From a virus: DNA of 64,000 bases. Position numbers and translations under genes: made by a program. Numbering within the stretch: the first letter of the stretch is position 1; every line of letters starts with the position of its first letter. Below the pieces are notes generated by a model. It worked only from the letters and a program-made list of their open reading frames with translations. It did no database searches and was not told the origin of the DNA. The stretch lies in the IMG/VR virus record IMGVR_UViG_3300025012_000028, positions 62,001 to 126,000 of that record; one strand, 5' to 3'. Of this stretch, positions 49,099-57,485 are shown piece after piece.

Positions 49099-49592
49099 TT
49101 CGAAAATGCTCCACCCGCCTCTTCTGGAAGTTTGTCTTCTTCGAATGCAGTTTCATCTTCTTTGGTAGGGGGTTCCTCGTAATATTCTTCATCCGGTTCT
49201 TCCCCAATTTCTGTTTCGATTTCGAAGTAATCGGAAAGAATTTTAATAATCTCCAAGCAGGTAGCATCATCAAACTTATCCGCATACTTGGCAAGAATCT
49301 CAGTAGAAATATCCACACTTTCATCTTCATCGGCAACCTCACCATCAACCAATGCTTCATTTTCCATGATATCCAGAATATTGAAACAGATGTCGCGCAA
49401 CTGTGATTGTGGGGTATCTTCATCTTCTACAACCGTTTCTTCCGGTTCCTCAGTAGGTTCGGTGGGTTCTTCAATAACCTCTTCCTCTTTAGGTTCTTCA
49501 GTAGGAGCGGGTTCTTCTTCAGACGAAAATGCACCTTTCTTTTCTTCGGTTTCCTCAACTGCCTCTTTTAAAATACTATCAAATATATTCAT
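49095..49592 (-). CDS. Acidic predicted packaged protein, 165 aa
   Basis: It starts MNIFDSILKEAVEETEEKKG with LKE/A at residues 8-11. Then an extremely acidic Glu/Pro region (PKEEEVIEEPTEPTEEPEE), a small helical domain in the middle (SQLRDICFNILDIMENEALV), and an acidic tail ending EEAGGAFSK. The contrast with the basic 88-aa neighbour is striking; the pair may form a complex in the head. Function unknown. Confidence 0.58.
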   Translation of the reverse strand: MNIFDSILKEAVEETEEKKGAFSSEEEPAPTEEPKEEEVIEEPTEPTEEPEETVVEDEDTPQSQLRDICFNILDIMENEALVDGEVADEDESVDISTEILAKYADKFDDATCLEIIKILSDYFEIETEIGEEPDEEYYEEPPTKEDETAFEEDKLPEEAGGAFSK

Positions 49593-49595
49593 TGA

Positions 49596-50162
49596 TCAAT
49601 CCTTTTTAGTTAAAGTATAATTATAGCGCCCATTGTCGCCTTTTACATAAGCCCATTCGATCATAGAGAATTTTTTTAACTCATTATAAACTCTCTTCTG
49701 AATCGAATCAAATTGATTTATAGCTTTATTTATATCTGATTTATTTCTAACCTTTGTACCCAGAACTTCATAACTCCCATAGTTCAATTCATTTTTAGTG
49801 TCGTTGGATATCAAAGCTTCCGGTTTGATATTATCATCTCCATCAACCAATATACTAGAAATGTGGTTGTTGATTTTATAATTCACCTTGGCTTTAGCCA
49901 GCGCAGCAGCAACCTCATTTATTTCAGATTGGGAAACACCAACAAAAGAAAGTGTGATTTTTATACTTCCTCGCAACGAAATTGACTTGTAGGAGTAACC
50001 ATGTCTAGAAGGTTCCACATATCCATCCGACGACTTTTTCTCCTTATAAGAGGCAAGAGAGGACTTCCTGAGAACAGATCGGATTGCCTTTATCAAATCC
50101 TCTTCCGTGTCAAACGATTTCTCGTTGAGTGCTTCCGATAGAATTTTATTTAAAATTTTCAT
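49596..50162 (-). CDS. Predicted packaged protein, 188 aa
   Basis: The start is ATG 50162 with AAGGATCATC; a longer open frame upstream overlaps the previous gene and has no ribosome site. It begins MKILNKILSEALNEKSFDTE; LSE/A at residues 8-11 is the head tag. The rest is alpha/beta (KSISLRGSIKITLSFVGVSQ; EINEVAAALAKAKVNYKI). No family recognised. Part of the four-gene operon with the 710-aa protein. Confidence 0.58.
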   Translation of the reverse strand: MKILNKILSEALNEKSFDTEEDLIKAIRSVLRKSSLASYKEKKSSDGYVEPSRHGYSYKSISLRGSIKITLSFVGVSQSEINEVAAALAKAKVNYKINNHISSILVDGDDNIKPEALISNDTKNELNYGSYEVLGTKVRNKSDINKAINQFDSIQKRVYNELKKFSMIEWAYVKGDNGRYNYTLTKKD

Positions 50163-50170
50163 GATGATCC

Positions 50171-52303
50171 TTATGACAAGTAGCAACTAAAATTAAAAGT
50201 TTCCGTTCCTTCGATCTTTGAGAAATAAAGTATAATTACACTATTCATGATCGTTCTTCCATCCGTGGTTATGATATCCAAATCCACATCACCATTATCG
50301 GAAGGGAGAACATAATTCTCATTGGCTAGAGATAAATCATATTTATTTAGAATGTTTTTAATTTCATCCAACGGCAACTGAGGAAGTGGTTGAGCTATGA
50401 TTTGTTTCAGTTCCTCGTTGGCATTGACTCTATCAAATGAAAGAAGTCTAGCAGTTTTCTTTTCGGGACGCTCGACCAGATTGTTTGAATCCAATTCGGG
50501 TTCTGGTTCCTCTTCTGGAATTAATTCTTCGGGTTCCACATCAACAGGTTCTTCTAATGATTCATCTTCCATTGGTGGTTCTTCACTGAAAGCACCTTCT
50601 AACATTATATTAAAAACATTAACATTTGATATTTCTTTACTATTTTCAATAAGATTTATATTTTTCCAAGCTTTGAAATTATCCCATTCTGGAAGAATAC
50701 CAGCACATATCATAGCAAGTTTATTTCCATATGCTCTTGCTTGATCTGAATAATCAAATGCAGTATTGGAAGTATATATAATTAATTGTGAATCTTTCCA
50801 CACTTTACAATCATACATCCCCCCGTCAACTTTAAAAACAGATACTTTAAATCCTTTGGGACATTTTACTTTTATATCTTGTTTATGGTCTTCTGTCTCA
50901 CATAAAGCACCTTCCAAAAGTTTCCCAAATAAATTCTTACTCTCAAATTTAAATTTGAGTTGTTCTGATTCATTATCTTTCATGTAGGTCAAAGAATCAG
51001 GAAGAGGATGAACAAATTTAAAATCGTGTGGGAAAGATTCTAAAAAGAATTCAATGTATGCAAACAAATCTGAATTATCTTCTTTAAAAGCTTCTAAATC
51101 TTCTTTAGTCCAATTGGAAAAAGCAGTATGATAGTCTTCGGTGTGTTGAAAAGATTGTTCATCTGGTTCTGAATCCGATTCCATCTCAATCCAATACATC
51201 CATTTGTCCTGCAATTGATCATAAAAATCATACACCGATTCCTTGGCTTCTTTTTCATGCCAAGCTTTATCTTCATCTTCAGTCGGCCACCAAGGATCTA
51301 AAAACATATCAACAAAACTTGGCATTCTATCGTCGGCCCAATTATCGTGGTGGTGGTATTTATGATTACGGGTGAAACTATATTTAAAAATATCAAACCC
51401 TTCTTTAATCACGCGATCCCAATGATTGATTTGCCATTCTTCTTCAATATTATAATCCTCATATTCATCCTCATCTCTGGGACGATTCAGATAATCATCT
51501 TCATTCTCCCAATTCTCATCCAACATTCTATGTGCTGCTGCTTCTTCATCAAAGATAAACTTTAGCGGAGTTCTTTCTTTTATCTTTCCATAATTTTTGG
51601 TGAAGTTAGGCAAATCTTCGATGATACTATATGGTTTGTTGTCGCTGCGATCATTATAATCCCTACTTTCTTGGATTTCGCCATTCTTAATATAAATCTG
51701 GTATTTTTCGAATGGATCATCCACATTGATGAACTGAAGAAGATCACCACTTCTGCTATATGCTCTCCAATGTGAATCGGTGTTTAGATATGCAGTACAC
51801 CAGTTTGCTTGCGGATTGGTCTTATATTGAGCACCTTTAATATTCCCTTCTTGTGTTAGGGTTTCAATACAAATCCATTCATCGGTAACATCAATGACTG
51901 TGATATCATCTGGCATATTGAAGATATCTTTTTCTTTTTTCTTCTTCTGCCTGTTGGATTCAGTTTCTTCTAATGTATCAACATAAGCAAAGAACTCTCT
52001 CCAAGTTTTGAATGAAGTGAAAGAGACACCTTTAGATAGGCGATGGAATTTTTCAAGATCATCTTTGATAGTTTCATGTTCAGCGACATGATGAAGGTCT
52101 AATTCTTTATCTCTCTTTATGAGATTGATAATACCTTCAAGATATTTACCACGCTGACCATTCTTTGAGGTAGGGTCTTGTGCTGCTAGATCATTGAATA
52201 CATCGAGAGGGATAAGTTTATGATCGACATATGAATCATAAAATTTTTGTAATGAAATCTCGATTAAAAATTGTTCTTCTAATATTTTGTGTAAAATTGA
52301 CAT
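50171..52303 (-). CDS. 710-aa predicted packaged polyprotein
   Basis: N-terminal tag MSILHKILEEQ (LEE/Q at residues 8-11). Two internal segments copy the tag: NLFGKLLEGALCE (457-469) and NVFNIMLEGAFSE (562-574), compared with NIFDSILKEAVEE at the start of the 49095 gene. They divide the protein into three modules of about 450, 105 and 140 residues. Module 1 contains NWCTAYL and SRSGDLLQFIN (168-193), then a long acidic Trp-rich region. Module 3 has a Glu/Pro linker. Late box 24 nt upstream. Prohead-protease processing is inferred. Confidence 0.58.
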   Translation of the reverse strand: MSILHKILEEQFLIEISLQKFYDSYVDHKLIPLDVFNDLAAQDPTSKNGQRGKYLEGIINLIKRDKELDLHHVAEHETIKDDLEKFHRLSKGVSFTSFKTWREFFAYVDTLEETESNRQKKKKEKDIFNMPDDITVIDVTDEWICIETLTQEGNIKGAQYKTNPQANWCTAYLNTDSHWRAYSRSGDLLQFINVDDPFEKYQIYIKNGEIQESRDYNDRSDNKPYSIIEDLPNFTKNYGKIKERTPLKFIFDEEAAAHRMLDENWENEDDYLNRPRDEDEYEDYNIEEEWQINHWDRVIKEGFDIFKYSFTRNHKYHHHDNWADDRMPSFVDMFLDPWWPTEDEDKAWHEKEAKESVYDFYDQLQDKWMYWIEMESDSEPDEQSFQHTEDYHTAFSNWTKEDLEAFKEDNSDLFAYIEFFLESFPHDFKFVHPLPDSLTYMKDNESEQLKFKFESKNLFGKLLEGALCETEDHKQDIKVKCPKGFKVSVFKVDGGMYDCKVWKDSQLIIYTSNTAFDYSDQARAYGNKLAMICAGILPEWDNFKAWKNINLIENSKEISNVNVFNIMLEGAFSEEPPMEDESLEEPVDVEPEELIPEEEPEPELDSNNLVERPEKKTARLLSFDRVNANEELKQIIAQPLPQLPLDEIKNILNKYDLSLANENYVLPSDNGDVDLDIITTDGRTIMNSVIILYFSKIEGTETFNFSCYLS

Positions 52304-52326
52304 ATTTTACCTCTATTATTTTTCTT

Positions 52327-52334
52327 TATTTATA
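52327..52334 (-). promoter_or_regulatory. Late promoter box for 52303 operon
   Basis: TATAAATA on the minus strand, 24 nt upstream of the 710-aa gene. It overlaps the plus-strand copy of the same box at 52331-52338. Confidence 0.6.
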
Positions 52335-52421
52335 AATAAAAGAAACGGATAAGTTCATTGCCTCGGAAACAATGAACAACAGGAAGGGGAAACCCGCTGT
52401 CTCCGTTCACTTCTATTTATA
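52331..52421 (+). ncRNA. Structured leader B of homing endonuclease gene
   Basis: Same element as at 47602-47691. Closing stem AACGGA (52344-52349) with TCCGTT (52402-52407). Arm 1 is GTTCATTG/CAATGAAC with a different loop, and arm 2 ACAG-GAA-GGG-GAAA-CCC-G-CTGT is identical. Flanks TATAAATA and TATTTATA pair too. Only arm 1 changes between copies, with pairing kept, which argues for RNA structure. Confidence 0.6.
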
Positions 52422-52433
52422 CAAGGGGAAGTC

Positions 52434-53504
52434 ATGTCAAAACAAAAACTCACAAATGAAATTGTAGATTTTAGATTGAAAAATAGGAATATAATTAGGC
52501 TTGATGATTATATTAATGCCAGAACTAAAATTAGATTCCAATGTACCATTGACGGTTATATTTGGAATGCAAAATCTGATAGCATATTTCAGGGAAACGG
52601 ATGCCCCGAATGTGCGGGTCTAGCCAAGCTAAACAACAAAATTATAGATGATCGATTAATTAAAAGAAATATTCTTAGAAAGGGAGAATATATAAATAAC
52701 AAAACCATAATTCCATTTCAATGTTTGATTGATGATTATATATGGGATGCTAGTCCAGATTACATTCTTAATGGTAATGGGCGTTGTCCAAAGTGTTCGG
52801 GTAATATTCCAGTAACTAATGATTCTTTGGATGTAAAATTAGAAGGAAGAAATATAAAAAGACTTGGAGATGTAAATGGTCTGACGACTAAAATTTCATT
52901 TCAGTGTTTGATTGATAATCACATTTGGGATACATTACCATCCATTATTTTAGCAGGACATGGATGTTTGGTGTGTTCGGGCAAAAAACCAATTTCAAAC
53001 GAACTTATAGATTTGAGATTAGAAGGAAGAAATATAAGAAGACTTGATGATGTTATTAATGACATCACAAAAATACAGTTTCAATGTACCACAAAAACTT
53101 GTAATCATATTTGGTTCACTACCCCTAATAAAATTACAAGTGGTGCTGGATGCCCGATGTGTAAGAAGAAAAATGAGAAAAGAATTTTAGAATATCTTAT
53201 CGAAAAATATGAGCATGAAAATATAGAACCACAATTTTATATTTTTGCTAATGATAGAAAATATTATATCGATTTTGAAATTAATGGAATTTTAATTGAG
53301 TATCATGGCAAACAGCATTACGAGCCAGTGCGCTTTGGTGGACGTAGTGAAGAGAAAACAAAAGAAGCATTCATCAAACAAGTTAAACGCGACTACGAAG
53401 TTAGAGAATATTGTAGAGAGCACAATATAAGACTGATTGAAATCCCATATTGGCTCTCCCACAAAGAACAATATAAGTTATTGGAAGAATTATTTATAAT
53501 TTAA
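52434..53504 (+). CDS. Homing endonuclease, EDxHD (Vsr-like) type
   Basis: ATG at 52434 after AAGGGGAAGTC. The 356-aa protein has four N-terminal zinc repeats of about 55 residues with CxxC cores (CPECAG, CPKCSG, CLVCSG, CPMCKK) and 'F(Q)CxxDxHxW' elements. The C-terminal nuclease follows: YYIDFEINGILIEYHGKQHY, then VKRDYEVREYCREHNIRLIE. This is the Vsr-like PD-(D/E)xK fold of the EDxHD homing endonucleases. It is a solitary mobile gene. Confidence 0.85.
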   Translation: MSKQKLTNEIVDFRLKNRNIIRLDDYINARTKIRFQCTIDGYIWNAKSDSIFQGNGCPECAGLAKLNNKIIDDRLIKRNILRKGEYINNKTIIPFQCLIDDYIWDASPDYILNGNGRCPKCSGNIPVTNDSLDVKLEGRNIKRLGDVNGLTTKISFQCLIDNHIWDTLPSIILAGHGCLVCSGKKPISNELIDLRLEGRNIRRLDDVINDITKIQFQCTTKTCNHIWFTTPNKITSGAGCPMCKKKNEKRILEYLIEKYEHENIEPQFYIFANDRKYYIDFEINGILIEYHGKQHYEPVRFGGRSEEKTKEAFIKQVKRDYEVREYCREHNIRLIEIPYWLSHKEQYKLLEELFII

Positions 53505-53528
53505 TAATCTCACTCATCCACATAAACT

Positions 53529-53699
53529 TTAAACCTCACACCAATCCACATAATTGGTCGAACCATCCACCTTAATACCGGTAAGTTTCTCAACCTCATT
53601 GGCTAGATAATATTCACCCGGAACTTCAATCACCAATATAGGCGATAACATTATCTTTGTGTGTTTCACGCAAACACATACGAGATAGGTTTTGATCAT
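53529..53699 (-). CDS. Small early protein, 56 aa
   Basis: AAGGAGG is followed by two adjacent ATGs (53702 and 53699); the second is better spaced. It starts MIKTYLVCVCVKHTKIMLSP and contains a GEYYLANEVEKLTG segment, resembling a short alpha/beta fold. It is read after 53711 from the promoter at 53928. Unknown. Confidence 0.5.
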   Translation of the reverse strand: MIKTYLVCVCVKHTKIMLSPILVIEVPGEYYLANEVEKLTGIKVDGSTNYVDWCEV

Positions 53700-53710
53700 C
53701 ATAAACCTCC

Positions 53711-53896
53711 TTAGCGGATTATCCTACCATTCTTGGTGATAAGGAAAGATCTGTCGTTGGGAAATCTTACTGAAATATTTTTCTCATTACATCCCATAGG
53801 TGCGGGAATGTGAACAATTTTCACGGTTTCAATCTCAATTTTGAAGTTTTTAGCCAACCCCGCAATCACTCGTTCTTGGCTCTTTGTAATATTCAT
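53711..53896 (-). CDS. Small early protein, 61 aa
   Basis: The start is ATG 53896 with AAGGAGGATTTAGTT; upstream frame extension lies in the promoter. It starts MNITKSQERVIAGLAKNFKI, and the C-terminus is basic beta (ISVRFPNDRSFLITKNGRI). Directly downstream of an early promoter at 53928-53956. Unknown. Confidence 0.58.
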   Translation of the reverse strand: MNITKSQERVIAGLAKNFKIEIETVKIVHIPAPMGCNEKNISVRFPNDRSFLITKNGRIIR

Positions 53897-53927
53897 AACT
53901 AAATCCTCCTTGGTTGGAATATAAAAT

Positions 53928-53956
53928 AATATACCACCGAGGAGGATTAAAGTCAA
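53928..53956 (-). promoter_or_regulatory. Early promoter on minus strand
   Basis: TTGACT (53956-53951), 17-nt spacer, TATATT (53933-53928) with TGG before it. It lies just past the stop of the polymerase gene. Confidence 0.75.
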
Positions 53957-53965
53957 GAGTTTAAT

Positions 53966-56479
53966 TTAAAAGAATTCGGATAGGTCAACTCTGGTTTCCG
54001 TATCATACCCGATGGTAGAGAAAATCTTTTCTAACGGTGCCATGAAAGTTTTCTGGAACATAACCGGATAATCTATTTCAAATTTAGGTAGCAACTCTTT
54101 GGGCATTTTCTCTAGACACCCAACAATATCACTTTGAATATAGTTCGGTTTCTTGATATAAGCGAACTTAATCTTATCACCATTTTCAATAACCGGATAC
54201 TTCTTTTCCAATTTAAAATCTTTCAGTGCCTTATTGTAGATCAGTGCAGCACGGACCTGAATGGGAATTCCTTTACCCCCCAATGTATGAAGAACAGTTG
54301 ATGTTGTACCAGTTTGTTTATCTCTTCTGTTCCCATAAAGGTTGATACCCCTTGGCATACCAACTTCTTCGAAAGACATCTTATAAAACTCTTTCCTGAA
54401 CTGTTCGATAAAATCAATCAGGATTTTGTTGTCGCCGGTCTGGAAAATTAGATTTAATGTTTCCCTGATCTTTTCCCTGACAACATAAGGTGTGGAAGTT
54501 CTAACAACCTCAATCCCTTTGATTTTCATCTTGGGTTTATCCAGATACCATTTACCATCACAGTAAATCTGACTCATGCAGTATTTTTTCTTCTCGACAA
54601 AGATAACTGCATTACTCAGTCCCTCAAATTCCATTTCCAGACTGAAAGCAAACATGTTGAGGTTTTTATTAAGTTTATCAAAGAAGGTGTTGATGGTTGG
54701 TTCAATCACCTTGTCGTGATATTTAATTAAGAATTTAGCAACTGTCTCTTTGTCCGGTTCCTTTTCACCAAAACGTTTTGTCACGATACCATTAAGATTT
54801 ATGAAAATGGAATCTGTATCCTGATAATCCCATTCAATATCCTGAACATGTTTCATGAGATAAGTTGCAGCACCCCTAGCACACAACTGTCCTTGCCAAG
54901 TAATAGCTGTTGCAATACGGATATCATAATACCTGAAGTGGTGGGACGCCATTGCACCATAGATACTGTTCAGGAAGATCTTCAGGGTGTACTGAAGGTT
55001 GTCCAGAACACTCATCATGGCTTTATCAATGTTGGGATCTTTCATTAGCTTCTTGGTGGCAATACGGCGCTGGAACAACCTACTAACAATCTTCGGAATG
55101 AATCCCTGTTTCTTCTTTGAGAAGAAATGACCATTGGAAGTATAAGTGACATTATGCTTTCTTAATACTTCCGAAATCTGTTCCAGAGAATCTATATCCA
55201 GACACTTCACAACTCCGGTATAAGTTTCTCTAATTTGTTTCAGTTCATCATTTACTTCAGATTCAGACAGAACTGTTTCGGGTGACATATTTGAACCGCA
55301 GATCTGGTTAGGATAGCTGGAAATGATATCATCAACCGATACCCATTTCCTAAAACCTCTTATAGGTTCTTTGACATACCCACCTTCAAAATCCTCTTTA
55401 TGAGATGTTTTGTTGGGAGGACAGAGAATATTTTCCTTGAGCAATTCACAGTAAATAAGCGAATCCCAAGGTTTGGTTGTACCAAAAATATTCTGAGGTT
55501 CACACTTCGCCATGTAAAAGTACATAATGGCGTTGTCGATATACTTTAATTTTTCATCCAGAAGATAGATAAGCTGACAGTCACGAATGTTATATTCCAT
55601 AAACAACTGAAAGTTTTTGTTGTACAAACCTTCTAGAGTATCATATTCTTCTTTATAAGAAGTTTTTTCTTCTCCCAATTCAAATTGAGAAATGAAGTTA
55701 AGGGAATAAGATTCGCGCAAATCTTTGGTGAATTTTTTATATAGAGTCTGGTAATCCCAAGATATGATACCTTCAATGCGGTAAACAGTTTGCATCTTCT
55801 TGTTTACCATCTTTTCGGAACGGACAATTTTCTTTATTGGAGAAAGTTTATTTGCTTCATCTTCCCCCAGAATCTTTTTAATTCGGTTGTAGGTATACCC
55901 AACATCATAACCATCAATGTTCCATCCGGTTATAATATCGATATCCTGTCTGACAAAGAAATCAACAATACTTCTTAATAAATGTGTCTCGTCTTTACAT
56001 TTGAAGTATCTAATATTATCGGCAAAGGGAGTGAAACCTTCCGCATAGGCGAACACATAAAATATGTTAGTATTCATATTTTGGAATGTGATAGAGCGGA
56101 TTGGTTCGGGGGTTTCTTCGGTATCCAAGCTGAACGCTTCTATATCAAAATCATAAATGTTAAATTTAGATTTTCTTACTTCAATTTCATCTGGGTAATT
56201 TTCTCCAATGAACGCAATGGGATATTGAATGTCACCATAGATATCCAACAAGCCACTGTTCTCTTTCTTCCACTTGCTTGCTTCAGACATGTTGGGGAAC
56301 TGAAGTACCTTTAAATTGTTCCCTGCTAGGTCTTTCCAGCCAGTTTCTTCTTTGACCATATACCCAAGGGTGGGTTCATAGTTTGTTGCCTCAAAATGGC
56401 GGGTTCCGTCCGGTGAAATGTATTTGTGGTAGATTTTGTTTTGGTGGTAATAGGCATTGATCAAACTGTTTCCCGACAT
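53966..56479 (-). CDS. 43: DNA polymerase, family B, T4 gp43-like
   Basis: 837 aa (T4 gp43 is 898), the replicative polymerase with proofreading exonuclease. Exonuclease motif I is YDFDIEAFSLDTE, motif II GWNIDGYDVGYTYNRI. Polymerase motif A reads DIISSYPNQICG, motif B LKIFLNSIYGAMASHHFRYY and motif C YQDTDSIFINL (Asp-Thr-Asp). The C-terminus ends FSTIGYDTETRVDLSEFF, where T4-type polymerases bind the sliding clamp. Motif A differs from the usual DxxSLYP by having SSYP, but keeps the catalytic Asp. No frame break is seen. Confidence 0.97.
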   Translation of the reverse strand: MSGNSLINAYYHQNKIYHKYISPDGTRHFEATNYEPTLGYMVKEETGWKDLAGNNLKVLQFPNMSEASKWKKENSGLLDIYGDIQYPIAFIGENYPDEIEVRKSKFNIYDFDIEAFSLDTEETPEPIRSITFQNMNTNIFYVFAYAEGFTPFADNIRYFKCKDETHLLRSIVDFFVRQDIDIITGWNIDGYDVGYTYNRIKKILGEDEANKLSPIKKIVRSEKMVNKKMQTVYRIEGIISWDYQTLYKKFTKDLRESYSLNFISQFELGEEKTSYKEEYDTLEGLYNKNFQLFMEYNIRDCQLIYLLDEKLKYIDNAIMYFYMAKCEPQNIFGTTKPWDSLIYCELLKENILCPPNKTSHKEDFEGGYVKEPIRGFRKWVSVDDIISSYPNQICGSNMSPETVLSESEVNDELKQIRETYTGVVKCLDIDSLEQISEVLRKHNVTYTSNGHFFSKKKQGFIPKIVSRLFQRRIATKKLMKDPNIDKAMMSVLDNLQYTLKIFLNSIYGAMASHHFRYYDIRIATAITWQGQLCARGAATYLMKHVQDIEWDYQDTDSIFINLNGIVTKRFGEKEPDKETVAKFLIKYHDKVIEPTINTFFDKLNKNLNMFAFSLEMEFEGLSNAVIFVEKKKYCMSQIYCDGKWYLDKPKMKIKGIEVVRTSTPYVVREKIRETLNLIFQTGDNKILIDFIEQFRKEFYKMSFEEVGMPRGINLYGNRRDKQTGTTSTVLHTLGGKGIPIQVRAALIYNKALKDFKLEKKYPVIENGDKIKFAYIKKPNYIQSDIVGCLEKMPKELLPKFEIDYPVMFQKTFMAPLEKIFSTIGYDTETRVDLSEFF

Positions 56480-56488
56480 TAACGCTCC

Positions 56489-56674
56489 TTATCTTTCGTA
56501 CCAGCTTTGAATTCTCACAGCACTTATATTTACACGGCGATCATCGAAGTCTTTTCCATCCCATTCTAGGTTATTTTCCATAGCGTTAACCCAACAATAA
56601 AAATCATAATCTTCATCTTCTGGTATGATATACCAATGACCATCATTGTCCGAAATAATTCTTTGTGATTTCAA
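56489..56674 (-). CDS. Small acidic protein, 61 aa
   Basis: It starts MKSQRIISDNDGHWYIIPED and is rich in Asp, Glu and Trp. It lies directly upstream of the polymerase gene on the same strand, with a ribosome site AAGGAG 12 bases before the ATG. It is probably co-transcribed with gene 43. Unknown. Confidence 0.55.
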   Translation of the reverse strand: MKSQRIISDNDGHWYIIPEDEDYDFYCWVNAMENNLEWDGKDFDDRRVNISAVRIQSWYER

Positions 56675-56694
56675 AAAATATTCTCCTTAAATAA

Positions 56695-56725
56695 AAAATG
56701 GCTACTCGATTTCAGTAGCCATTTT
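56695..56725. terminator. Terminator before polymerase operon
   Basis: Stem AAAATGGCTACT / AGTAGCCATTTT with a 7-nt loop and T run, after the gene ending at 56750. Confidence 0.82.
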
Positions 56726-56749
56726 CTCATGGTTATTCAGTTTTGTCTA

Positions 56750-56941
56750 TTATTTTTCTCGGAGGGTTTCCTTGAAAGAGTCGATCAGTTTCCTGCGACT
56801 ATCAGATACATTTTCTATTATCTCCCAACAAAGTGGACACAACCAAAGCCTATAACGGGCCAACCACAAAACTGTGCTTTCTTTCTCACATTCATCACAA
56901 ATACATGCATGTGGGCGACTTAAATTGCGTGGTGTACGCAT
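56750..56941 (-). CDS. Zinc-ribbon protein, 63 aa
   Basis: It starts MRTPRNLSRPHACICDECEK; CxCDEC and CPLC about 22 residues later form a Cys4 zinc ribbon. The C-terminal helix is basic. A small nucleic-acid or protein binder. It follows 56953 with an 11-nt gap. Confidence 0.6.
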   Translation of the reverse strand: MRTPRNLSRPHACICDECEKESTVLWLARYRLWLCPLCWEIIENVSDSRRKLIDSFKETLREK

Positions 56942-56952
56942 AAATTATCCTT

Positions 56953-57393
56953 TTATTTCCTGAGTTCCATCACCCGTTTTTCCAACCACGAAACATATGA
57001 TTCACCGGCTACTCGACTGGTGGTATATTCTTCATACAGTTCATTTTTAGTTTCCGAGTCGATTGAGAAGTAATGAATAACTTCATCATTCCAATCAAAC
57101 CAGACATCTTCCTTTTTATTTTTGGGATAACAATTTGTTTCGTACACCTTCAGGCAAGGCTCACCATTTTTATCGTAGTAGTTTGGCTGATAGAACTCCA
57201 TGTTGTAATCTTCATATTTAGAAAAGTCACACGTCAAACAGATACAATCATGGTCAGTGTGGTTTTTATTGAGAGAAATGGTTGCTCGACAACCTTCATC
57301 GAACATTGTTTCCAGATTTTCAATCCTCTTTTTGAACGTCACTTCAAAGGTGTTGCATTTATCAAAATCCTTCAGTAGCTCTCTGAAATTCAT
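56953..57393 (-). CDS. Early protein, 146 aa, unknown
   Basis: It starts MNFRELLKDFDKCNTFEVTF. Cys-rich middle (HDCICLTCDFSKYEDY) and acidic, Trp-containing C-terminal half. Good ribosome site (AAGGAGGATTT). It is first after the promoter at 57429. No family. Confidence 0.58.
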   Translation of the reverse strand: MNFRELLKDFDKCNTFEVTFKKRIENLETMFDEGCRATISLNKNHTDHDCICLTCDFSKYEDYNMEFYQPNYYDKNGEPCLKVYETNCYPKNKKEDVWFDWNDEVIHYFSIDSETKNELYEEYTTSRVAGESYVSWLEKRVMELRK

Positions 57394-57428
57394 AAATCCT
57401 CCTTGAGAAATTAATTTAAGATAGAAAC

Positions 57429-57456
57429 ATAATACCAGTTTAAATTAATTTGTCAA
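57429..57456 (-). promoter_or_regulatory. Early promoter on minus strand
   Basis: TTGACA (57456-57451), 16-nt spacer, TATTAT (57434-57429) with extended TGG. Confidence 0.75.
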
Positions 57457-57459
57457 TAA

Positions 57460-57483
57460 AAAAGACACCTTCGGGTGTCTTTT
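57460..57483 (-). terminator. UUCG-loop terminator
   Basis: AAAAGACACC-TTCG-GGTGTCTTTT, a stable tetraloop hairpin following the gene that ends at 57486. Confidence 0.88.
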
Positions 57484-57485
57484 CT

